Below the pieces are notes generated by a model. It had not been told where the DNA came from. It saw nothing but the letters and a program-made list of their open reading frames with translations, and did no database searches. The translations under genes were made by a program, and so were the position numbers. Of a DNA stretch of 64,000 nt, positions 1 through 9,787 are shown in pieces. Positions within the stretch are counted from its first letter, which is position 1. Every line of letters begins with the position of its first letter. Origin of the DNA: Leishmania donovani (lineage: Eukaryota; Euglenozoa; Kinetoplastea; Trypanosomatida; Trypanosomatidae); contig NC_018242.1 in the NCBI RefSeq assembly GCF_000227135.1, forward strand, positions 212,175 to 276,174, read 5' to 3'.

Positions 1-2370
1 GTGGTAGCTGTGGGGGCACTGGCGCAGTGGCACCTGCGAGGGCTGATCCGGCAGTTGTGCCTCCCAGTCAACGGGCGAGTGCTGCCGAGCGAGCAGGCCG
101 GCCGAGACCGTCTTCGAGGCCGCCACACTAAAGCTTCAAGGACGCGTTCTGCTGCCGGGTCATCCTCGCTGGCTCTTCTTAGCAACGCCGTCGACCGCAC
201 CTCCGCGACGCCCAGCTCGGCGGGTGCGGTGGCAGGAGGCGATTCGTGGTTCACGAGGTACAACCAGACCACCCGCGCCCGTTCCCGTGTGCTGGATGCG
301 GCGATGCGCTCGGATCGCCGCGGCGCGGATGCCGCCGCATCGTCCTCCCTTCCACCGGCAGGTGGTGTCTTGCGCCGGCTTGATCCCGTGTCCCTTCTCG
401 CCAGTTGCTTCGCCCTGATGCACCTACTGCAGACCCAGCCGCGCTTCTTCCAGAAGGCGAGGTTGGGCGGACGCACAATGCAGGAGTTGCGACTCGGCGT
501 GCTGGAAGCTCGCTGGGGCGGCGAGCCGGGGTGCGCAGCACAGATGCTGCAGCGTCACGGCTCGGCGACGAGCATTGTGACGGTTTCCGTCAACAGCGTA
601 TCGAGAGCCCTTGTGGACGGCACAGCTGGCGGGCACGCCGACCCGCGCGCCGGCGGCGCAGATGCGTCGCGGCGTCGCCGGGATGCCTTTCGCTTTGCCC
701 GTGGTCGCTCACTGTGGGATCGCCCCGGCGCGGGGGCACCAGAAGCGGCACTGGGCAGGCCGCTGGGCATGGGCGCGAGCGATGACGACGGTGACGATGA
801 CGATGCGGATGCGCCGGTGCCGGCTGCCGCAGCCGATGCGTACGGCAGCGTGGACGACTCCTGCGATGAAGCAGCGGCCGCAGCCACGTGTAACTTTACC
901 GAGGCGCTTCTGGTTGTCGTTTCCTACGTTGGCTGCCGAGCCCTTGCAACGGCGTTGGTGCAGCTCGCAGCTCCAGCCCTCGACAGCGCGGAGGCGGTGG
1001 ACGCGAGTTTCATCCCGTGTCTGGGCAGTGGCATCGCGCCTGCTGTCACCTTCTCTGCCCCTCCTCGAGACCTTTGGTGTGATGCTCTGCAGGCGATCAC
1101 GGGGCTGTTGCTGGAGGCGCATCGAGCACACAGAGGGGGTACCGCTGCCAGCCGCGTTCGTGCCGTGGCAGCGGCAGCATCAAGGAGTAGCGTTGACCAC
1201 CACGACAGCACGCGTGCCTGCAGCCACGGCATCCTGTCGTCTGCCAGTCGCTCGGTGGACAGAGCAAGCACGCTGGCGTCAACAGCAACCGCGACAGTCG
1301 GCGTACTCCTGCCAGCCTCCCGCGCATCCGCAAGTACGTCAGTGTCGCCGCAGCCGAGCGACCCTCGGCAAGCACTCGGCTTGGGCTCTGCCCCGACGGC
1401 GCCTTCTTTTCATGCCTCTCGTCCCGTTGGTGATGGTGGACGCGGCGCCCACGCTGCCGCCCCCCCTCACATCGCAATCACCGCCACACACTTGATGCCG
1501 GCACCGCTGTCAACGGAGGCACAATTCGGAATCGGGGCATTCTTCTTCGCCCTCGTGCGAGCGCTGTTGCAGCTCCACGCGTTGTCGTCGGCGGCGGCGA
1601 CCTGCGTCGGAGGTCCGCCCGGCCAGCAGCAGCAGCAGTATCATCATCGGCCACAGCCTCTACTGTGCGTTGTCCAGTGCCTCTACGCGGTCGCTAGCAT
1701 CATTGATGACGTGCTGCACGACTACTCCAACCCTCCGCCTGCCGTGCTGTGTGACGTGCTCGCGATTATGTTGATGATACAACCGCTGCATCAGCCATCA
1801 GCGACAGTGCAGGAGGCGGGTGCCATAGTGCCGCCGCCGCCAGTTAGCGACACGCTTACTGCGTGGGAGGCGCTGCGCCTAACGCCTTTCTGGGACGGTG
1901 CTCTGCTCGGTCCCTTAGAGGCTGCAAGTCGCGCGTGGGCGTGCCATGAGGAGCGCAGCACCGCCGCACCATCTGATAACGGTGAGGAGCGCCGGAGTAG
2001 TGATCGTCAGCGCGGCCGCCCCCCTCGCTCGGCAACCAGGCTATGTGAGTCACCATCGGCGTCGCACATCCCCTCACCGCCCCAGCCCTCACGCCCGCCG
2101 TGGCAGAGCCTCCTCGGGCACCTCCCGTGCTCCCGAGACCCGTTTTCCACGTCATGGTTGCCAGCGGCTTTTCGCGGGCCATCACGCTCTAGCACCAGCT
2201 GGACACTGCTTGCCCTGCTGGCGAAAGAGGACGATCTTCTCTTAGCAGACCCGCCGACAGCAACGGCTGCGAACACGGCGGACGAGATACGTCAGCTGAG
2301 CGTTTCCATCGTGGCGTCCGCGCGGTACACGGAGTGGATGGAGACATTGTGCGAAGCGTGGCAAGCGTGA
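1..2370 (+). CDS. Hypothetical protein, 5' end outside the window
   Basis: The frame is open from the first base to a TGA at 2368-2370, giving 789 residues. The first codons are not ATG, so the true start probably lies upstream. No family is recognised. Visible features are a Ser/Ala/Arg-rich first third; an acidic stretch of D and A near residues 260-275; hydrophobic, helix-like segments near residue 300 (LLVVVSYVGCRALATALV), residue 510 (FGIGAFFFALVRALLQL) and 560-595; a five-Gln run near 542; and a Pro/Ser/Arg-rich disordered part near 640-710. The alternating helices could be an alpha-solenoid, but that is a guess. Codon third positions are GC-rich, as in the other genes here. The following 840 bases are non-coding. 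Confidence 0.75.
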   Translation: MVAVGALAQWHLRGLIRQLCLPVNGRVLPSEQAGRDRLRGRHTKASRTRSAAGSSSLALLSNAVDRTSATPSSAGAVAGGDSWFTRYNQTTRARSRVLDAAMRSDRRGADAAASSSLPPAGGVLRRLDPVSLLASCFALMHLLQTQPRFFQKARLGGRTMQELRLGVLEARWGGEPGCAAQMLQRHGSATSIVTVSVNSVSRALVDGTAGGHADPRAGGADASRRRRDAFRFARGRSLWDRPGAGAPEAALGRPLGMGASDDDGDDDDADAPVPAAAADAYGSVDDSCDEAAAAATCNFTEALLVVVSYVGCRALATALVQLAAPALDSAEAVDASFIPCLGSGIAPAVTFSAPPRDLWCDALQAITGLLLEAHRAHRGGTAASRVRAVAAAASRSSVDHHDSTRACSHGILSSASRSVDRASTLASTATATVGVLLPASRASASTSVSPQPSDPRQALGLGSAPTAPSFHASRPVGDGGRGAHAAAPPHIAITATHLMPAPLSTEAQFGIGAFFFALVRALLQLHALSSAAATCVGGPPGQQQQQYHHRPQPLLCVVQCLYAVASIIDDVLHDYSNPPPAVLCDVLAIMLMIQPLHQPSATVQEAGAIVPPPPVSDTLTAWEALRLTPFWDGALLGPLEAASRAWACHEERSTAAPSDNGEERRSSDRQRGRPPRSATRLCESPSASHIPSPPQPSRPPWQSLLGHLPCSRDPFSTSWLPAAFRGPSRSSTSWTLLALLAKEDDLLLADPPTATAANTADEIRQLSVSIVASARYTEWMETLCEAWQA

Positions 2371-3207
2371 TGGTGCGCGGGCACGTGTATGTGTGTGCGC
2401 CTCTTTTCTTTTTCCTTGTCATCGCACCCTCAGCCTCCTCAATCGCCAGCCACGTGGCGTGTCCCTCTGAGACGATACGTGCATGCACCTACTTGTATAA
2501 GTCACCAATGCCGATGCATCGGCGGAGCATATTCGGCCTCGGACCCCACGAGCAGCAGCAGCAGCAGCTGCTGCACGGGCGGAAGAGCGAAATGGAAAAA
2601 GAAGAAAAGCAAAGAAGCGGTCCTAACGGGGAGCCGCGTGCGTGCGGTGCACCCGAACGCCTCCCTCGCTCACTCATTCGCGTCGCCTATCACGTGCGGC
2701 ATGCCGACGCCTCGCGAAGGGCACCGCGCGACGCCTTTTTTCTCGCTTCATTCGTTCAGCGTTTGTGTCTCTCGTGCACAAAGAGAGAGGTAGGCAGAGA
2801 TGAGATGGGATGTGATGGCGGGAGGCACGGAACTCTCTGCCCCTCCTCCGCCTCCTCCATCTGTCTCGCGTCACCGATCCACCCTCGCCTGTATCGATGT
2901 CGCCGCCTTGTGTACCGAACCCTCTTTTCTTTCTCCGCCTCTTCCCACCAGCCACCTGCACCTTCTCTCCACTTCCCGCCCCCCCCCGCGTACGACACAC
3001 ACACACACGCTCACAGGTCTGCTGCCCTGGTGGAAGCGAGGGCAGCCTCTTATCTTTCTTCATTGGCTCTTTCCATTGCCGCATCGAGGGCGAATTCGCG
3101 CAAGGGAGCCAAGGGGGTGCCGCGATCCCGGTGGGGCACAGGGCTGCTTCTGAGTGCGGTTTGTGGGGTCAGAAGGCAGTCGGAAGCTGTTCGCCCAGGG
3201 GGCCCAC
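2371..3207 (+). other. Intergenic spacer
   Basis: This is the presumed 3'UTR of the first gene and 5'UTR of the next. It is mixed in composition, with C/T-rich tracts around 2830-2865 and 2924-2988 and an AG at 3015-3016 that could serve as spliced-leader acceptor for the gene at 3208. Other AGs (2950, 3087) are equally possible. No convincing gene is seen. Confidence 0.6.
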
Positions 3208-5052
3208 ATGTCGCTCCCGGCGTCCCACACGACCACCTCCGCCACCGCCTCTCCGGAGGTGCTCCTCGCTGCCTGCAAAGCTGAAGCCCAACAGCTGCGC
3301 GATGCCCTGCGTGAGGGCACTCTCCGCGAAACGGGGGGGTGCAGCGGCAGCGGCAGCAGGGTCGGCACCGGTGCTGTGGCGGGGGGAGCGCTCGGGGACG
3401 TTTGGGAAGGCAAGTACCTAGTCATGATCAGAAAGAACAGGGACCTCACAGTGCAGCTTGGCACCACACAGCAGCAGCTCGCTGCGGCGCAGAAGGCGCT
3501 GCAGGCGGCGCAAGAGAAGACGCAGCGGCTGGTCGCCGCCGTGACTGTCTCCTCACTTGGCGCTCGAGGCGCAAAGGCGGGCTCTAAGTCGGCGGCAGGA
3601 GCGGCCGGCCTGGACGACGGCTGCAACAGCAGCAGTGGCAGCAAGAGCGGTGGGGGAGGTAGTGGTGGTGAGGGGACCGCAGCAGCCTCGTCCGCTGCGG
3701 TCGCGCGCGTGTACGATAAGCTGCATCAGAAGCAGCTCGCCATGGCCGAGGTGCAGCGGGAGAACGTTGCTCTGCGCTCCCTCATTCAACGCGAAGTCGG
3801 ACTTCGTGATGACACGAAGGAAGTGGACCGCCTTCTACGCCGTGCGACTGCCGTCTCGAGCAGCGGTGGGTCAGCGGCAGCTGTTGCCGGTGGTAAGTCA
3901 GCCTCTGGCGCGGACGGGGGCGGCTGGCGTGGTCGCGCAGAAGAGATTGTTCTCCTGAAAAGCAAGCTGAAGGACGCGCAACGGGAGGTGGAGGAGATGG
4001 TCGCGGCTCAGAGCAGCAGCGAGAACGGCGCGGATGCGTGCATGGACCCGCTTTCGCTGCCCGCCTCCGTCCGCACATTCCTAAGCGCGAGTGGCGACCC
4101 CGCAGCTGAGGCTCGATCCGTTGTGACTACCACCACTGCCCAGGTGCGTCGGCCACGCCGCGATGTCGACGATGACGCGCGCGATCGACTGAGCGCCATG
4201 CAGCAAGAGCGGGCAGCGCGGCAGCGCCAGCTTGCCGCCGACCTCTCTGAGCTACAACAACAACTGAACGAAGAGCGAATGAGATCATCGGCCCTGCAGG
4301 CGCGGACGAAGACGATGAAGTCAGAGCTTGACACGCTGCGCAGCTACGTGGACACGATTCTCGAGAAGAGCAGCACCGACGATGAACTCGTAGAGGCGTA
4401 CAAGACCGAGTTGCAGCGTGCTCACGAAGAGGCGCGTCACTGGCGACGGGTAGCAGCGGACGCTCTGAAAGAAGCCGGCGGTGGCGAGACGAGTGCCGCC
4501 TTCACCGTCAGTGGTGTGCATAATGGGCTCAACAGCGCAGCAGCAGCAGCGGTGCGTACGGCACCCTATCGAAATGTCGCCGGCGATGAGAGAGCTGTCG
4601 CCGCCGATGGTGGTGATGCTGGAAACGTACGCAGAGCGCCACTGCCGTTGTCGCCACCCCAGCCTCTGAAGTCCTTCTCTAGGTCTCTGTACGAGTGGGT
4701 GTGCCAGGCGTGTGACGAGGTGCCGGAGGACAAGGAGCAGGAGCGCACTGAGCCAGCGGTAGCAGCCTCAGCGAAGCAGCTGGCAGCAGTTATGCGTCAG
4801 GCCTTCCAACATCTCGTTCTGGTCGAGCGGCACGCTGTAGCAGGAAACGACATGGAGCATGCTAGCACAGACGGCGCTAGCGCCGAGAGCGTCTTACTCA
4901 AGGAGAACGCCGCATTGAAGAAGCGCATCCGTGCACTGTCGGCGCTGATGGAGAAGGAGCTGCAGGCGCAGCGTGTGTTGTGGGCGACCGCCGACGCAGG
5001 CGCAGGCGCGACATCATCGACGGAAACCGAAGAGAGGAAGCGCCAACAATGA
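3208..5052 (+). CDS. CCDC13-like coiled-coil protein
   Basis: 614 residues. The first in-frame ATG (3208, MSLPASH) is taken as the start; the open frame upstream has only GTG. Long heptad-rich helices fill most of the protein: about residues 75-115, 165-200, 240-265, 330-425 and the C-terminal 560-595. Two landmarks resemble the ciliary/centriolar-satellite protein CCDC13 as I remember the family. One is REVGLRDDTKEVDRLL near residue 195; the other is WRGRAEEIVLLKSKLKDAQ at residue 240, like the family's WRGRAQQI-type segment. Human CCDC13 is about 715 residues, so the length is compatible. Gly/Ser/Ala-rich linkers separate the helices. A ciliary or basal-body role would follow from the family. 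It could instead be an unrelated coiled-coil protein. Confidence 0.6.
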   Translation: MSLPASHTTTSATASPEVLLAACKAEAQQLRDALREGTLRETGGCSGSGSRVGTGAVAGGALGDVWEGKYLVMIRKNRDLTVQLGTTQQQLAAAQKALQAAQEKTQRLVAAVTVSSLGARGAKAGSKSAAGAAGLDDGCNSSSGSKSGGGGSGGEGTAAASSAAVARVYDKLHQKQLAMAEVQRENVALRSLIQREVGLRDDTKEVDRLLRRATAVSSSGGSAAAVAGGKSASGADGGGWRGRAEEIVLLKSKLKDAQREVEEMVAAQSSSENGADACMDPLSLPASVRTFLSASGDPAAEARSVVTTTTAQVRRPRRDVDDDARDRLSAMQQERAARQRQLAADLSELQQQLNEERMRSSALQARTKTMKSELDTLRSYVDTILEKSSTDDELVEAYKTELQRAHEEARHWRRVAADALKEAGGGETSAAFTVSGVHNGLNSAAAAAVRTAPYRNVAGDERAVAADGGDAGNVRRAPLPLSPPQPLKSFSRSLYEWVCQACDEVPEDKEQERTEPAVAASAKQLAAVMRQAFQHLVLVERHAVAGNDMEHASTDGASAESVLLKENAALKKRIRALSALMEKELQAQRVLWATADAGAGATSSTETEERKRQQ

Positions 5053-6997
5053 GAGAGGAGGAAAGCATCTCCTCCCTCCTCCCTCCTCCTCCCCGCCCTC
5101 TCCTGCACGCTCTGGCAGCAAGTGCCTGTGCGTCGTCGGTTGTTCTTGTTCTCTTTTTCATCTTCGTGTGTTGCTGGCTGCCGCAACGGCCACGGCCTGA
5201 CGTCGGCGCGTGTGTGTGGTGCGTTATGTATCGCTGCCCTTTGTGCATGTGCGTGTCTGTGACTTTGTGTGATCGTCTCACGCCTTTCTTTTCTGTGTCG
5301 GACTGCTTCTCTCCCTCTCCCTCTGTGTGTTTGTGTGTGCGTGCGTATTTTGGCCCTCCCCCGGTGGCGGCGGTGGAGCCTTGCATGCGCCCCCACCCTC
5401 CGCCTCCGCCGACTGCACGCTGAGCGTGCCGTTCGCCGTGGCGGTTGTGTGATGCGGACAATCGCAAAGGAAAGAACGAAGCAAATACAAGACGCAAGAC
5501 GGCCTCTTTTCCGCCTCTACGCTGCTGCATAGATGCCATGCTGCCATAACGGCCTCAGCACACACGCACCTCCATCACTCTCCTCCTCGCACGGGGTTTG
5601 CGCCTCCTTTGCTGCGGTTTACTTATCGCTCGCCAGAGCGCCCTTCAACTCTTCACCGCCCTCCTCTTGTCCCGTGTTCTCTGTCTCTCTCCCTTCGCGC
5701 CGTCTGACCCCTCTTTATCGATGCGCATCACGCGTGCCACCCCCCCCCCTCCTCTTCCCCCTCCCACCGGCACCATCACTGCCCGCCCACTTGCACGCGC
5801 CATCGGCCGATCGCTTCCGCTGGGCCTGTTGGCGGTGGAGCGGGACTACAGCTGAGCTCCCTCCTTCCTCTTGTCGCTGCTGCTGTGCCTGCTGATTACT
5901 TAGCCCACACGTCTGTAAAACGCGATACCCCTGCACATCGACCGCGTACACGCAACACCGAGTGCCGCGGGGCAAAGTGGCTCTCTCATCACCACGACGG
6001 GGACTGAGAACCGCGTCTTTTCCTTTCGTTGGTTCTCGCGTCAAGGTCAGCGGAAGCGAAGCGTCGTGTCTTTGAGTGTGTCATAGAGAAGGCACAGCGC
6101 ACCTCTCTCTCGGCCCTCTCTCGTACTCGGGCATGGCTCCATTCACCACCTCCACCCCTTGAGCACACATACGTGTTATCCCCTACTGCGTGTCGCTTGA
6201 CGTCCTCCTTCTGTCTCCCCCTCTCTCGCGCGCGCACGTGCACCTGAGTGTGCGTGTGTGTGTGTGTGTGTTTGTGCTGACGAGTGTGTCGGCCTCCCTC
6301 TGCTTCGTGTTTTCTTTCGTGCTCTGCCCCTTCTCGTGTTCCTATTCTCTTTTACAATACCCAGCTCCACAACACGACCGCCGCCCCCACACACCCTCTC
6401 TCCCTCTCACTCTCTATGCGTGTGTGCGTATGTACGTGTGTGTGTGTACGTGTGTGTCCTTCTTCTTTTACGCTCATTCTTCAGCCTCGCCCTCGCGGCC
6501 TGCCCCTTTTTCGCTCGATCTGCTTGTAGGCGCGTGTGGGGCATGTACATGGCAGCACACGCCCTTCCAGAACCCCCTCGCCTTTCCAGGATTCTTGCTT
6601 GCCTCTCCGCGCCCCTCCGTATCTCTCTCTTGTCACTCAATTTATATATATATATATGTGTATGTGTATGCCCTCTTTCTCTTCCCCATCCTCATCCTCC
6701 TCGATCTCGCCTTTCTTTCATCCGCCCCGTCTGCTGAAAAAGAGCGTCGCGACTCTCTCTCTTCCTGCAGGGGTCCTGTTTGGTTCTTGTGGTGGTTGGT
6801 GATTGGTGGTGGCGGTGGTGGCCGTTGCCCTCGCGCGTGTAGCAGTGCCCTCCGCACATAGATTCTGCGCACCGGGATCGTGTGCAGACGTTCTCGTGAG
6901 TGTAGTCCTGGCCTATCGTCCCATCGTAGCGCCGCTACACGAGTAGCGAAAGCGAAGCAGTCGGTGCACACATATAGAGAGGGCTCCACCAGACGCA
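5053..6997 (+). other. Intergenic spacer
   Basis: About 1.9 kb of C/T-rich DNA with TG tracts (for example 6246-6272), runs of CTC and a short TA repeat near 6642-6656. Reading frames here are low-complexity Ser/Pro/Leu/Cys runs that do not look like protein. It holds the presumed 3'UTR of the CCDC13-like gene and the acceptor of the next gene. Confidence 0.6.
6751..6770 (+). promoter_or_regulatory. Probable spliced-leader acceptor for the gene at 6998
   Basis: A pyrimidine tract (CTCTCTCTTCCTG) ends in CAG at 6768-6770. It would leave a 5'UTR of about 227 nt. This is the cleanest polypyrimidine-AG combination before this start codon. Confidence 0.5.
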
Positions 6998-7996
6998 ATG
7001 ACCCTCTTCCTTTCAGCGGTGCTGCCGGTCCCGATGCGACTTGCGCCGCTTCTGCTAGGAACCCTCCTGCTCCTGACGGCGGCGGCCCGTGCGAACACCG
7101 CGGACGCGCCGTACCGGATAGCCACCCGCGCCTTTCCAGGGTGCTCCGCTTACGCCGACCACTTCCCCTACATGCAGACAACCATCGACTGCATTGTCAA
7201 GGACCTCTGCGTTACGCGCAAGCACTGCTGCAAAAATGCGCACGAGACGGACCTCGGCAGATGCCTTGACGTAACTGCCTTTTCCTGCGACACCGCGGCG
7301 GTGTGCGCCAATTACACAGCGGCGTCCTCTAGCAGTAGCTCCAGCACGAGCCCATGGTTTCCGGAGACGCAGGATGGGGGTGCATCGCTGATGTGCTGCC
7401 ACGCAGCCGCGACCACAACAGAGGCCCCTGCCGTACCGCCCCTCGACGACGGGAGCTCGGAAGAGGTGAATCACGACTCTGGCTTGCAGCCGGAATTGAC
7501 GTGCGATGACACGACCTCGATCGCATGCATGGTGGTGCCGATGCTCCCGCCGACCATCCGCGCCTTCTGCCAGAATGACCTCCTGAACATGTATACGGAC
7601 GCGTATCTTTACGATAACGTGCCGCGCATGTGCTGCCAGCACTTGGCCGCCGGCCCTCTCAACGGTAGCAGTGCTGAGTCCTCGAAAACTGGAAAGGTAG
7701 CGTGCGGCCTGAAATTGCTGAATCTGCCCCGCACAGGCGAGTACCACTGCTCCCTTGACATGCGCAGCACGACGAATATCTGCTGCAATGGCCGTATTGA
7801 ATACGATGCAAGCAGCAGCGGCGACGCTGCAAGCGCTGCTTTGTCTGGCGAAAAACTTGTCTTCACTTACATCAGCAGCAAGTGCCTTTTCCACCTCGAG
7901 CCGAACGGCAACAGCGTCTCATCGCCGGCGATGTCGGTGGTTCGGCTGCTGACGGTGGCCGCGCTGTCGGTGATGGCTATGCACCTGTGCATGTAG
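6998..7996 (+). CDS. Secreted cysteine-repeat protein, probable GPI anchor
   Basis: 332 residues, family not recognised. The N-terminus carries a signal peptide: hydrophobic residues about 14-30 (RLAPLLLGTLLLLTAAARA), with cleavage likely after Ala30 or Ala32. The mature part is Cys-rich with four CC pairs at residues 77-78, 133-134, 212-213 and 262-263. Each pair closes a stretch holding one to three further Cys, suggesting four degenerate disulfide modules. Sequons NYT (near 105) and NGS (near 222) could be N-glycosylated. The last 20 or so residues are hydrophobic after a Ser/Pro/Ala-rich spacer, as in a GPI-attachment signal; a single membrane span is the alternative. A second Met at residue 13 also gives a good signal peptide. 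Likely cell-surface. A SIDER-like element begins 44 nt after the stop. Confidence 0.8.
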   Translation: MTLFLSAVLPVPMRLAPLLLGTLLLLTAAARANTADAPYRIATRAFPGCSAYADHFPYMQTTIDCIVKDLCVTRKHCCKNAHETDLGRCLDVTAFSCDTAAVCANYTAASSSSSSSTSPWFPETQDGGASLMCCHAAATTTEAPAVPPLDDGSSEEVNHDSGLQPELTCDDTTSIACMVVPMLPPTIRAFCQNDLLNMYTDAYLYDNVPRMCCQHLAAGPLNGSSAESSKTGKVACGLKLLNLPRTGEYHCSLDMRSTTNICCNGRIEYDASSSGDAASAALSGEKLVFTYISSKCLFHLEPNGNSVSSPAMSVVRLLTVAALSVMAMHLCM

Positions 7997-8039
7997 TGGG
8001 CCCCTCCCTTTTCCTTTCTGGTTACGGGTACTTCCAATG

Positions 8040-8508
8040 ATCCGTCGTGGCACGGGGGGAAGGAGGGGTACACACACACACGCACCTCTCCGTGCGGGGC
8101 AACCCCACCATCCCTGCCAAACGCCGAGCACTTACCGCATGGGGGAGTCAGAGCGATGCATCGCTGCTGGTATCGGCGGCGAGGTCCCGGGCTGGCGTTG
8201 CGTCGGAGAAGCTTGCGACGGTGTGAACATGTGTGTGCCATCCATGCGATGGGCAGAGCGTCAGCGCGACTCGAGCGTATCCCATCCGGCCCTCACACTG
8301 CCTACTGGTGTGGGGCGGCTGCGTGCCACCCCCGAGGGAGGCACCAGGGGTGGCGCACTGCTGTAACGCATGTATCTACCGCTGCGTCGCGCCGCACGAT
8401 GTGGGGGCCCTGTGGACAGGCCGGTCGGTGGAGGGAGGAGGGGAGGGGCGTAGCGCTTTAGATCACGTCCTGGTGGCAGAGGAATGGACACGCGCACACG
8501 TTGTGGGT
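8040..8508 (+). repeat. SIDER-like dispersed element, copy 1
   Basis: 469 bp, nearly identical to 28142-28608 and, over its middle 339 bp, to 49306-49644. The differences seen are one CA unit and a few bases in the G-rich 5' part, plus a C/T change just before GTAGCGCTTTAG. It lies in sense orientation directly after the stop of the cysteine-repeat gene. Location and size fit the SIDER retroposons of Leishmania 3'UTRs, some of which destabilise mRNA or repress translation. Assignment to that family is by position, size and general character, since I could not align it to a consensus. Confidence 0.7.
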
Positions 8509-9669
8509 GCGAGAAAGCAGAATGCGTAACGGTGCCGAGGGCTGTGTGCATGTGTCTCGCTGCTTTCGACTGCCGTGTCTTTTCTCATATATGGTGATGT
8601 AAAAGCTTGTGTGTGCGTCGGTAGCGGAGTGGGGTTCGTGGAAAGATGTTGAGGTGTGCTTCAGGTTTGGTAAAGGCGCGCATGGCAGCAGCAGTGGCAT
8701 CATTGCGCTGAGGATTTAGTGTCTCCCTGACTCACCACCATTATCATCACGAAACCCCACCATCTCTCCGAAGATTGACGCACACAAGCAAGCACGTAGA
8801 CATGCGTGTTGTCGTGGCTGCTCTGCCCCCTCCTCCTGCCGGCATAGCCACCTTCTCTTTCTATATTGGCCTTCGTTAGAAAATATCTTCAGAGCTACGC
8901 GCACGACGTCGTTCTCGCGAAGAGACAGAAGGGGGTGGGGCAGAGGCGCGCACGTGTGAGAGGCGAGATGGAGTACCTGTGCCTTTGGCGTGGCTTGTTG
9001 GATGAGGGAAGGGGTGCACCGCCCTCAACGTGCACACGCATACATCTCACGCCAACCATCCCCTCGCCCCCGCCTTTTCGCATTCTTAGCTGCAGCTGGT
9101 TAGCTCGGCCCCTCCCCTCCCTCTCCTTCTCCCTTCTTTTCCCTCTCTCTCACCTTCCATCGGTGTTTGGAAGCGGAACGCGACATCACATGGATGCCGT
9201 CCCTCCGTCGGAAACTGTAAAAAAAAAGTCCTTCATCCTTCATTGCTATGCTTCTTGACCGGCTCGCGTCCTCCTGAGGCCAGTGTGCTCCCCCTCTAGC
9301 ACGCCATGCTTGCGGAGCCGAGGGAAGAGGCGGCGCGCACGAGTCGGGCAGCTCTGCTGCTCTGTGCGTCCTCGTATGGCAACGGCGCTATCCAGGGGCA
9401 CCAGAGATGCGAACGTGTTGTTCATGCCAGAGAGGGCGGAAACTACCATGAGGCCCTCTCTTGCTTCCCTCGGTCTTTGGCTGCCTCGCCCCCCCCCTCT
9501 TGCCCCGTGTATGGGGCGTCTCAGCCCTCCTCTGCGCCGCTCTCGCACCCTGACGTGCACACACACACACAATCATCGCACTTTCCCTCCATCTGTCTCT
9601 TTCACTGTCTCTTCCTAGTCTCCTGTGTCTTTGAAGAGAGCAGGATTGCAGCAGCTCTGCGCGCCCGTG

Positions 9670-9715
9670 CTCTTCCCTCCTCCTCCCCCACCCCCTCCCG
9701 TCGCTGCCGTGTAAG
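9670..9715 (+). promoter_or_regulatory. Probable spliced-leader acceptor for SPCS3
   Basis: A long C/T tract (9671-9700) is followed by the first AG at 9714-9715, giving a 5'UTR of about 72 nt. Confidence 0.5.
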
Positions 9716-9787
9716 GACTGAGCAGCAGAGAAGCCGAATTCAGGAGCCGACGGCTATCTGCACCAGCGCGAGCTCAGGAGCGTAGCC

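Larger units (their letters stand above)
7997..9787 (+). other. Intergenic spacer with a SIDER-like element
   Basis: It starts with 43 nt of unique sequence, then the repeat at 8040-8508, then about 1.3 kb with C/T tracts at 9070-9160 and 9580-9700 and an A9 run near 9220. No gene-like frame is seen. Confidence 0.6.

Noticed and set aside
555..1477. Several antisense frames over 100 codons opposite the first gene, and similar ones opposite every GC-rich gene
   Set aside because: Expected shadows of GC-rich coding sequence; they are inconsistent with the single-strand gene organisation.
8124..8366. Open frame running through the SIDER-like copies (also in the copies at 28.2 and 49.3 kb)
   Set aside because: It is identical in all three copies only because the DNA is nearly identical. 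There is no consistent start, and upstream sequence differs. A repeat artefact.
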